Source of the DNA: Cranoglanis bouderius
Taxonomy: Eukaryota; Chordata; Actinopteri; Siluriformes; Cranoglanididae
DNA length: 64,000 nt
Assembly (NCBI GenBank): GCA_023630585.1
Contig: CM042535.1
Location: 29,886,899-29,950,898 of the forward strand
Direction of reading: 5' to 3'
In this document: one piece after another, positions 55,546 through 64,000 of the stretch
Layout of the letters: every line of letters starts with the position of its first letter
How positions within the stretch are numbered: position 1 is the stretch's first letter
The notes under the pieces: model-generated
What the model saw: only the letters and a program-made list of their open reading frames with translations
The model's database searches: none
What the model was told of the DNA's origin: nothing
Translations under genes and position numbers: made by a program

Positions 55546-56573
55546 GTACTTCTGCTAATGTTTGCTCTCTGTGGACTCAAATTTTACTACTAATAATCTA
55601 CTAACCCTAACTACTAAATCTGAAGTAAATAAAATTCAAATGCTATTTTAAAGGAATATTACAAGGATATGCAAGCATGTCCTATAAGAGTTATTTTAGC
55701 ATTCCAGTGACATTTACAGGTATGTTGCTTTGAAGCTCACTTGCTCTAGGTGTATTTTGTCTCCTATCATCATCACACACTGCACAGTGATTACACAAGT
55801 CTCAAAGGGATGAATCATAGCCTTTATCAGCTTCATTAACAGCATAATCATCACCACACCTGCTTTTATTATAACACTGAATCTCACAATGTACCCAGAA
55901 ACCATCAATTCAAAGCACACAGAGACATCAGACACAACAAATGCTGGTTTGATCTACACTGTAAGAGGAAAAAACACCTTTCAGCTCATCAACCTGATTT
56001 TTGCCCCTGATTTCAAGAAGCCCTGAAATCAAAATTGGTCTTTTAGAGCTTTTTGTGCACTGGTGTTATGGACACCAATATATTACTATCAATATCTGAC
56101 TAAAAAAATATTGTTTAGTATTAATTTGATAGTTTATCATTTTTGGGAAAGCAATAAAAATAAAGATGAATCATCATGAATCATTTCATCACCATTGTCC
56201 AATTAAATGCTCTCTAGAACCGTATATGTCCTGCCCCCAGAGGCAGGTCTTGTTCTACAGTAGTAGCTCTTGTCTCATGTCTAAATTTGTATGGTTGTGA
56301 GAAAAGCACTTTACAGAGGGGTTTTACCACATTGGGGATCATCAGTGCAGGAATATGTCGCTTCCTCAGACTGAGGGAGAATGCAATTCTGTCTTTATAC
56401 ACCATCGGGACTTCTCCATCACAAAGAGGATTGTTTTGATGGGGCGTGGCGTACCTCGAACAATATTAGCTGTTGTGCAAGTCAGTCAACACAATGTCAG
56501 TTTTGTTTTAGAAGTAAATACGTCAATATACGTAACAAAATCACAGCTAAGAAGAAATTTCACCGGGAATGTA
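55546..56573. other. No gene supported
   Basis: Unique sequence; overlapping plus-strand frames at 56355-56689 run into the MITE and lack support. Confidence 0.45.
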
Positions 56574-57058
56574 CAGTACTGTGCAAAAGTTTTAGGAACA
56601 TGCAAAGAAATGTTGTAGAGCAAAGATGTCTTCAAAATAATGAAATTAAATGTTTCTACATTTTAAAAAAATATCGTAAAGAGCAGTAAACAGTAGTAAA
56701 TGAAACAAAGTCAATATTTGTTGTGACAAAAAATAATAAAAATACAAATAGTAGTCTCCAGTACAAGTTGTGCAGTTTTATAAGGAAATGAGCTGGCAAG
56801 TTTTATTGAGCATCTTGCAGAACGAGTCACAGTTCTTCTGGAGACTTTGACTTTTGCACTTGTTTCTTATTTTTGCAGCAAAACCCAACAGCCTTCATTG
56901 TGGTTTTTTTGGCTGAAAAGTGTCTCTTAAGTAATATGTTGCTTTCTTTAATGGCATACAAACTTTTTATCTGTAACATTAGAAACTAATGTTTGGGAAT
57001 CTAAAATGTTTTTTTGTACTGACTTCACAACTAAAAAATAGGGTGCCTAAAACTTCTG
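56574..57058 (-). mobile_element. Tc1-like MITE (family F, copy 4)
   Basis: Starts CAGTACTGTGCAAAAGTTTT after TA (56572-56573) and ends ...CTAAAACTTCTG before TA (57059-57060). The right terminus is shortened by about 10 bp relative to the left. Interior matches copies 1 to 3, including the SPEELW-type transposase scrap on the minus strand. Confidence 0.88.
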
Positions 57059-57060
57059 TA

Positions 57061-57629
57061 TCCTATAGAATATAAACATAATTGTTCTGTGGGTCACTTT
57101 AGAAAGGAGACTTATTAGTAAGAAATGAATTTGAGAATTAGTGAAATCTCAGACGACGTCTTGAATTCGAGCTGCCAAACTGATAAATAGTCAGATTAGA
57201 ACATTGTCTCACCATATTAAACAAAGGTTCATATTCACTAAATATAAAAATTATAAAAGTGACTATTCTAACTAGAAGAATACATTTAATCAGCTTGGCA
57301 GAAATAGTCATTATTTTGAAGGTTATCTTGTTATAACCTGTTACACAACACATTTCTAGACACAGCATATAATACGAAAAGTCAATACCACTTTATTACA
57401 AAAAGATTCCTACTGAGACCTACTGATATTTTCTAGTAGAATACAAAGGTGACATTCTGATACTGTGATGATGTGTTATAAATTAAGAAGGGACAGTGCT
57501 ACAGTAATATGTACTGTGAAAGGAAGAAAACAATACGGGATGTGCTCGATGATGATGGGGTTGTGCTGTGAAGCGAATTACAACCTCAAAGTTGGTTACT
57601 TAAGTGTTTTATTCCTATTATAGGACAAC
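57061..57629. other. No feature recognised
   Basis: Unique AT-rich sequence. Confidence 0.45.
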
Positions 57630-57631
57630 TA

Positions 57632-58883
57632 CAGTGGGTATAGAAAAGAATCACCACCCTTTAAAATAATCACATTTTGTTACTTTTCAGCCTGAAATGA
57701 AGACGGACACATTTTTTGTTTTATGCAGCTGTATTTACCCCCTTGCTTTAATTTACCTTAATTTTTGTAATTACAGCCTTACTCTGTTGGGATATGTCTC
57801 TACTAACTTTGCACATCTAGACTTTGCAATATTTGCCCACTCTTCTTTGCAGAACTGCTCAAGTTCAGTTCAATTTGATGGTGACTGTTTGTGGACTGCA
57901 GACTTCAAGGCATTCCACAGATTTTCAATGGGGTTTAAATCTGGGCTCTGACTAGGCCATGCAAGTACATTCACCTTTTCTCCTTCAACCACTGTGTGGC
58001 CAGTTTTGCTGTGTGCTTTGGGTCATTGTCATGTTGGAAGGTAAACCTTCTTCCCATTGACAACTTTCTGGCAGAGGGCAGCAGATTTTCCTAAAGAATT
58101 TGACGGTATTTTGCCCGATCCATTTTTCCTTCGATCCTGACAAGTGCTCCAGTCCCTGCTGTAGTCGTGGGTGGTTTTTTTCTTGCAACCCTCCCATACA
58201 AGCCACATTTGTGGAGAATTTGTGATATTGTTGTCACATGCACACAATGACCACTCTTTGTCATAAATTCCTGCAACTGCTTCAGAGTTGCTGTAGGCCT
58301 CTTGGTAGCTTCTCTGACCAGTTTCCTCCTGGCTCTTTCATCCGGTTTGGAGCGACATCCTGATCCAGGCAGGGTCTGTGTTGTACCAAATAACTTCCAC
58401 TTCTTAATAATAGACTTCACTGTGCTTCTAGGCATTGATGAAGCCTTTGAATTTTTTTTTGTATCCATCTCCTGACTTGTGCCTGTCCACAACTTTATCC
58501 CGTAGATCTTTTGACAGTGCCTTGCCACCCATAGTTGATTGTCTGCTTCAGCTGCACTACAAAATGCTCCAGGAAATCTCTTTTCAGCTGATCACAGATG
58601 AAAGTCAAATGGCTTTGTGTGCCATTGAGAAGGTCATTAGCTACACCTTATTGAATTTACAAGTCATTTTTAGGAGCGGGGGAGGGGGGGGGGATCCTTT
58701 TTCCAACTTAGTGAATCTGGTGTTTTATTTATTTATTTTTCTGACATGTTGGTGTTATATCTTTCACTTGCACTGAGTAAATACAGCTGGATAAAACAAA
58801 AACTGTGTCCATCTTCATTTCACGCTGAAAAGCAACAAAATGTGATTATTTTAAAGGGGGGTGATTCTTTTCTATACCCACTG
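57632..58883 (-). mobile_element. Tc1-like transposon, internally deleted (family U)
   Basis: Termini CAGTGGGTATAGAAAAGAAT and complement, with TA at 57630-57631 and 58884-58885. Long sub-terminal repeats ('aatcacattttgttacttttcagc' and its complement) extend the inverted region beyond 50 bp. A G-run of at least 12 lies near 58681-58692. Length 1252 bp implies an internal deletion. It encodes a disabled transposase. Confidence 0.92.
57830..58532 (-). pseudogene. Tc1-like transposase, deleted and frameshifted
   Basis: Starts MGGKALSKDLRDKVVDRHKS at 58532. After a slip at the A-run (58448-58458) the helix-turn-helix continues (SSMPRSTVKSIIKKWKLFG) and ends with a hinge GCRSKPDERARRKLV. The text then jumps from CGLYGRVARKKPP to GKMDRAKYRQIL, deleting the first catalytic Asp. 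Second-Asp and Glu regions follow in other frames near 57930-58030 (PSNMTMTQ is the shifted remains). Lineage distinct from families A and G. Confidence 0.85.
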
Positions 58884-58954
58884 TATGTGCCAACAATTAT
58901 AATTTTTAACTGATTAAAGACTGACAAGTCATACTTTTTATCTATTTATAGTTA

Positions 58955-59268
58955 CTAACCCCATTTCCATAAATGTTGGGATTTTTTCTAAAATGCAATA
59001 AAAACAAGTCTCTTGAAACTTTAATTAACTGTTTTCACTGACCAACTTAATTGTATTTTGTAAATATAAACAAATTTCGAATTTGATGCCTTCAACACAC
59101 TCAGAAAATTTGGGACAGAGGCATGTTTACCACTGTGTTACATCACCCTTCCTTTTAATTACAGGTTTGATCGTTTGGGAACTGAGGATAGTAATTGTTG
59201 CAGTTTTACAAGTGGATTTTTTGCCCATTCTTGCTTGATACAAGACTTCAGCTGCTCAACAATCCTTG
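58955..59268 (-). mobile_element. Fragment related to Tc1-like family L
   Basis: Left end 'taaccccatttccataaatgttggga' after TA (58953-58954) and inner text 'gaggcatgtttaccactgtgttacatc' parallel 28165-28420 but with many differences, so this is a sister lineage. Ends abruptly near 59268. Confidence 0.7.
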
Positions 59269-59749
59269 GTTGCTGTGGCTACTCTGAGCTGCGTCAGGTG
59301 GAACACAGACACTCAGGAGGCAGGACTGGAGGAAAAAGGTGCTCTTTTATTTTAAAAAGTTGGAGAACGTGGACTTCTGACTAATCTGAATTGAATATTC
59401 AACAGTGCGGTGGTATTAGTAACATTTAAAGACATTAGATTTGCAAAACAACATTATTCAACCCAGTTCTACTATGGTATCATTCCAACTGGAAAGATTT
59501 GTGTCCCACACTGTCTTTGTTTAAAAGGACATTTGGGGTTTTGATTGCGATTCAGACTTCAAAAACTCCAGTATGAATTTATGTGGCATTTACTACCTCT
59601 TAAACAACTCACTGCAGGCACAACTACAGTATTTACATCGTAGGAGGGTTAACATGCTAGACAATATATTATTAAAATTCCACAAAATGGGCTTGGTGAG
59701 ATCAGACATGTTGGTCTCTCAGCTTCTCTGGCTGCAATGGGAGAGTGCG
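59269..59749. other. No gene; unclassified
   Basis: 59280-59400 reads on the minus strand like the last part of an LTR ('aataaaagagcacc', then 'ctccagtcctgcctcctgag'), but no boundaries or duplication are visible. Confidence 0.35.
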
Positions 59750-60115
59750 TCAGAGCTGAATAGCACCTTGACTGAAAAAATAAAACTGAAACCCTTCCAG
59801 TTCGCTCATACACCTCTCCAACCACCTTCTATGAAATGTTATATCTCGCTGTAGATTAATTATTTGCTTATTAGAAAGATATTCCCTCAGTTGGAGTTTC
59901 GATGATGGTGTAGAAAGTGCTGTCACGCCAAACACCTCTCTCCAAAATCTCAGACAGGAGTTTAACTGAGTGGAGATCTGGTGACTATGAAAACCATCGC
60001 ATCTGATTTACATCATTTTCATCCTCATCAAACCATTCAAGTGACCCCCGTGCCCAGTGCATGGGGGCGGAGTCATCCTGGAAGAGACCACTCCTATCAG
60101 GATAGAAATGTTTCA
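59750..60115 (-). pseudogene. Tc1-like transposase remnant, C-terminal half
   Basis: From about 60105 downward the minus strand, in shifting frames, gives LFQDDSAPMHWA (second-Asp region), EWFDEDENDVNQM, SPDLHSVKLLSEILERGV (Glu region, with E replaced) and TPSSKLQLREYLSNKQ. This fits the C-terminal half of a Tc1-like transposase. No terminal repeats were found. It represents yet another lineage. Confidence 0.6.
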
Positions 60116-60227
60116 TCATAGGATAATCAGTCTGAAGAACTTTGTATTAATTTATAATGATGTTTTCATCTAAGGGGACAAGTGTACACTAAACATGCCA
60201 GCAAGCTTTTTTTTGTTATTATTTTTA

Positions 60228-60375
60228 CACCATAACGCTGTTCTGGAATCTGATTGGTCAGAAGGCTTCGATTCATTTTTCAGCTGGGACGGTGGTTCTG
60301 GCTGCAATTCAAATCACAGGTGTTCATTCTAATACGTTATCATTTCTCTAGCAACAACACACTCACATGGACTTA
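60228..60375 (+). repeat. Interspersed repeat family R, left part, interrupted by Tc1 family X
   Basis: 'ataacgctgttctggaatctgattggtcagaagg' through 'aaatcacaggtgttcattctaat' to 'cacatggactta'. The repeat resumes at 61993 beyond the Tc1 element, so the Tc1 is the younger insertion. Confidence 0.65.
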
Positions 60376-61990
60376 CAGTACCTCACAAAAGTGAGTACAC
60401 CCCTCACATTTTTGTAAATATTTTATTATATCTTTTCATGGGACAACACTGAAGAAATGACACTTTGCTACAATGTAAAGTAGTGAGTGTACAGCTTGTA
60501 TAACAGTGTAAATTTGCTGGCCCCTCAAAATAACTCAACACACAGCCATTAATGTCTAAACCGCTGGCAACAAAAGTGAGTACACCCCTAAGTGAAAATG
60601 TCCAAATTGGGCCCAAAGTGTCAATATTTTGTGTGGCCACCATTATTTTGCAGCACTGCTTTAACCCTGTTGGGCATGGAGTTCACCAGAGCTTCATAGG
60701 TTGCCACTGGAGTCCTCTTCCACTCCTCCATGAGGACATCACAGAGCTGGTGGATGTTAGAGACCTTGCGTTCCTCCACCTTCCGTTTGAGGATGCCCCA
60801 TAAATGCTCAATAGGGTTTAGGTCTGGAGACATGCTTGGCCAGTCCATCACCTTTACCCTCAGCTTCTTTAGCAAGGCAGTGGTGATCTTGGAGGTGTGT
60901 TTGGGGTTATCATGTTGGAATACTGCCCTGTGGCCCAGTTTCCGAAGGGAGGGGATCATGCTCTGCTTCAGTATGTCACAGTAAATGTTGGCATTCATGG
61001 TTCCCTCAATGAACTGTAGCTCCCCAGTGCCGGCAGCACTCATGCAGCCCCAGACCATGACAACTCCACCACCATGCTTGACAGTAGGCAAGACACACTT
61101 GTCTTTGTACTCCTCACCTGGTTGACACCATCTGAACCAAATAAGTTTATCTTGGTCTCATCAGACCACAGGACCACAGTAATCCATGTCCTTAGTCTGC
61201 TTGTCTTCAGCAAACTGTTTGCGGGCTTTCTTGTGCATCATCTTTAGAAGAAGCTTCCTTCTGGGACGACAGCCATGCAGACCAATTTGATACAGTGTGC
61301 GGTGTATGGTCTGAGCACTGACAGGCTCACCCCCCACCCCTTCAACCTCTGCAGCAATGCTGGCAGCACTCGTACGTCTATTCTACAAAGCCAACCTCAG
61401 GATATGATACTGATCTCGTGCACTCAAGTTCTTTGGTTGACCATGGCGAGGCCTTTTCTGAGTGGAACCTGTCCTGTTAAACCGCTGTATGGTCTTGGCC
61501 ACTGTGCTGCAGCTCAGTTTCAGGGTGTTGGCAATCTTCTTATAGCCTAGGCCATCTTTATGTAGAGCAACAATTCTTTTTTTTCAGATCCTCAGAGAGT
61601 TCTTTGCCATGAGATGCCATGTTGAACTTCCAGTGACCAGAGAGAGTGTGAGAGCGATAACACCAAACTTAACACACCTGCTCCCCATTCACACCTGAGA
61701 CCTTGTAACACAAATGAGTCACATGACACCGGGGAGGGAAAATGGCTAATTGGACCCAATTTGGACATTTTCACTTAGGGGTGTACTCACTTTTGTTGCC
61801 AGCGGTTTAGACATTAATGGCTGTGTGTTGAGTTATTTTGAGGGGACAGCAAATTTACACTGTTATACAAGCTGTACACTCACTACTTTACATTGTAGTG
61901 AAGTGTCATTTCTTCAGTGTTGTCCCATTAAAAGATATAATAAAATATTTTCAAAAATGTGAGGGGTGTACTCACTTTTGTGAGATACTG
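60376..61990 (-). mobile_element. Tc1-like transposon, full length (family X)
   Basis: Termini CAGTACCTCACAAAAGTGAG and near-complement, TA on both sides (60374-60375, 61991-61992). Sub-terminal inverted repeats exceed 200 bp: 60398-60600 is mirrored by 61766-61970, including 'aaccgctggcaacaaaagtgag'. Size 1615 bp equals autonomous elements. It is one of the two best-preserved elements here and is nested in family R. Confidence 0.95.
60621..61620 (-). pseudogene. Tc1-like transposase, recently disabled
   Basis: ATG at 61620 reads MASHGKELSEDL, then an extra base in an A-run (about 61573-61582) shifts the frame. The helix-turn-helix and hinge follow in the next frame. The first catalytic Asp lies in LWSDETKINLFGSDGV (about 61150). 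A deletion of roughly 14 bp after that shifts frame again. From 61091 the frame is open to the end: GGGVVMVWGCMSAAGTGELQ, HDNPKHTSK (one residue of the usual DND triplet is lost), SPDLNPIEHLW with the catalytic Glu, and the C-terminus GGHTKY before the stop at 60621. Few lesions suggest moderate age. Confidence 0.92.
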
Positions 61991-61992
61991 TA

Positions 61993-62175
61993 TATAGTGG
62001 AAGATCCACATAATATAAGACTAATAATAAATGCAAAAATAAACGTTATTTAACAAAGAAAAATGTGTCATCTTTAATATGGAAGGAGTCTCCAGTGTCA
62101 GGACTTCTAAGTAGGTTTTCTGCTTACAGTTTGCTGTAAGTCTTCAAGACATAAGACTTCTACAGTTTCTCAGAA
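61993..62175 (+). repeat. Interspersed repeat family R, right part
   Basis: Continues 60228-60375: 'aagatccacataatataagactaataataaatg', 'cgttatttaacaaagaaaa', 'ggagtctccagtgtcagga' and 'agtcttcaagacataagactt'. Confidence 0.65.
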
Positions 62176-62909
62176 ACAAGCTGCATGACATGCTGCATAA
62201 ATACTCAAACATATTTTATAATGCAGTGTTTAACATGTCTGTCAATGCATCACAAAGTCACTGCCTAAATGTAAATGTCACACTGTGAATGTTGGCAATA
62301 CTGTATGGTCGTATGCATTAGTCTATAAATAAGTTATTCAGCGTGAAAGCAAGGATTCAGACAGTGTTACATTTTGCTCTTTATTGTTTATCATCTCATA
62401 CCATTAAAAGTAAAGTTTTTAATGTAACGTTTTGGTTACAAATCAGACAAAGATCCACTAATCCACCCTGTATATTAATATTTTACTGTAAACGTATGCG
62501 GGGAATTCTGCAGCCAGTATGCAAGGCCTGAAAACAAAATTAACAGCTGTAAATATAGCACAGCTGCTGTTCTGCTAATGGTTTGTAAAGAGAAGGAGAA
62601 GAACATGTCAGTTCCTCTGCCAGAGTGACAGTGCACCTCTGGAGCGAGGGGATCTTCCTGCTGTGACTGAAAAATGAGACGCTTCTGTGGAAAGTAATTT
62701 CTCTGCTCAAAAAACCTCCAGGGTTAGTGTTACCAATGGGGGGGTTCAGTCCTTCAGTCCTTTAGCAGAGGTTTTCTGCAACTTATATATATTTCACAAT
62801 GTTCTTTATTCCCCCCACTATTCACTGTATGCAGCAAAAATGACTTTACAAGACATTTATCAGCATTTATCTGAAAGGTACATTCTAAATGCAAAAATGT
62901 ATTGAATAT
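62176..62909. other. No feature recognised
   Basis: Unique AT-rich sequence up to the final Tc1-like derivative. Confidence 0.45.
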
Positions 62910-62910
62910 A

Positions 62911-63516
62911 CACTGAACATCCACTTTATTACGAACACCTGTATAACTGCACATTCATGCAGTTATCCAATCAGCCAATTATGTGGCAGCAGATGCGTAT
63001 AATCATGCAGATATAGGTCAAGAACTTCAGTTAATGTTCATATCAAACATCAGAATGGGGTAAAATGTGATCTCTGTGACTTTAAGCGTGGCATGGTTGC
63101 TGGTACAAGACGGGCTGGTTTGAGTATTTTAGAAACTGCTGATAATATCAAACACAACAGTCTCTAGAGTTTACACGGAATGGTGCAGAAAACAAAAAGC
63201 ATCCTGTGTGCAGAGGGTCTGCAGGCTGAAATACCTTGCTGATGAGAGAGATCAGAGGAGAATGACCAGACTGGTTTGAGCTAACAGAAAGTCTATAGTA
63301 ACTAAAATAAGCACTCTTTATAACCGTGGTGAGCAGAAAAGCATCTCAGCGTGCACAACACATCAAACCTTGAGGTGGATGGGCTACAACAGCAGAAGAC
63401 CATATCAGATTCCACTGAGGCTATCATGGGCACAGACTCACCCAAACTGGAAAGTTGAAGACTGGAAAAAGACCAATCTTCAACTGTCCAGTTTGGGTGA
63501 GTCTTTGCCCATGATG
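62911..63516 (+). mobile_element. Tc1-like foldback derivative (family C, copy 4)
   Basis: Left terminus CACTGAACATCCACTTTATT after TA (62909-62910). Plus strand encodes the transposase N-terminus in pieces (KCDLCDFKRGMVAGTRRAGL; then LVDERDQRRMTRLV in other frames; RWMGYNSRRPYQIPL). At 63423 it folds back into a near-perfect inverted copy ending at 63515. No right terminus follows. Confidence 0.85.
63423..63515. repeat. Near-perfect 39-bp inverted repeat
   Basis: Arms 63423-63461 and 63477-63515 (starting ATCATGGGCACAGACTCACC and its inverse) differ at about three positions, loop about 15 nt. This is the best-preserved example of the family C turning point. Confidence 0.92.
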
Positions 63517-64000
63517 TTGAAAGGAGAATCAATACAGTTTACAAAATTACTTTAAATCAATACAGTTTTAAAATTACTTGAAAATTGTGATTGCATGAGT
63601 ATTTACCTCTGTTGCTGGACAAACCCTAAATCAGTCCCTCCAGGATTCTGTGATTTTGTGATCACAGAAATTAAGCCAAAATCAAGAAAATTCTGCAATA
63701 TTCAGAGGAGCTTGCAATTTTTCAAAATTACTGCAGATTTTCCTCAGATTTGGGCCAAGACACATCACAACGTGTATTCAGCCAAATCTGCTATTCCTGT
63801 ATGTTGAACACCAGCTAAAAGGTTTCATTTACCAACAAACATCACTACAAAAGACCATGCAAAAAAAATTTAGTGCAATTGCAAATTCACAAATTCAAGT
63901 AGTTTTCTGCAAAAAAAAAAAAAAAACAACACAAAAAACTCTACACGTTGCAATGCAAATTTTGAAAAAATCTGCAGCAAAATCAAGTATTTTTGGCCGC
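63517..64000. other. No gene; short tandem duplication
   Basis: A duplication of about 28 bp ('tcaatacagttta.aaaattactt') lies at 63528-63583. The rest is AT-rich with A-runs at 63860-63870 and 63911-63925. Confidence 0.5.

Overview
This window is nuclear DNA of a ray-finned (teleost) fish. It is AT-rich, full of (CA)n, (TA)n, (TC)n and (AGAAT)n microsatellites, and dominated by Tc1/mariner DNA transposons. It also holds tRNA-derived V-SINEs, a 5S-rRNA-derived SINE and tRNA SINEs whose tails resemble those of many otophysan fishes. The density of degenerate Tc1-like copies would fit a catfish (Siluriformes) or a relative. That placement is inference from repeat content, not from a diagnostic gene.

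I find no complete host gene. The only candidate host coding sequence is a short, GC-rich first-exon-like stretch on the minus strand at 13618-13705 (29 codons, then a consensus splice donor). All other protein-like sequence is transposon-derived and broken. The window is probably intergenic or a large intron.

Layout. 1-9 kb: a Tc1-like deletion derivative (1656-2780), a V-SINE with target-site duplication (3477-3832), a Harbinger-type MITE (4626-5117), a Tc1 remnant, a half-palindromic Tc1 derivative (6241-6903), a mariner derivative (7306-7630) and a Tc1 C-terminal MITE (8862-9320). 9-15 kb: mostly unique sequence with a minisatellite (11085-11345), a MITE ending in a microsatellite (12228-12684) and the candidate exon. 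15-18 kb: a 1.6-kb Tc1 element (15557-17183) carrying an 86-bp exact copy of DNA from 10.5 kb and flanked by a 61-bp inverted duplication. 18-33 kb: two minisatellite/microsatellite blocks, three candidate or clear DNA elements and two LTRs. 34.6-36.7 kb: a hAT zinc-finger fragment fused to pieces of a DIRS-type tyrosine-recombinase retrotransposon. 37-56 kb: three copies of a hAT-like MITE with 8-bp target duplications, several SINEs, a solo LTR nested in a Tc1 copy, and a transposon-derived exon with a CRE-like palindrome upstream. 56-64 kb: four more Tc1-like lineages and a final palindromic derivative.

The elements do not form a functional pathway. What they record is layered insertion, internal deletion and repair. 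About 25 Tc1/mariner-derived pieces from at least ten lineages are present, and none has an intact transposase frame. The strongest leads are the templated-insertion scars around 15-17 kb, the shared head-to-head palindrome of one Tc1 family, and the hAT/DIRS chimera.
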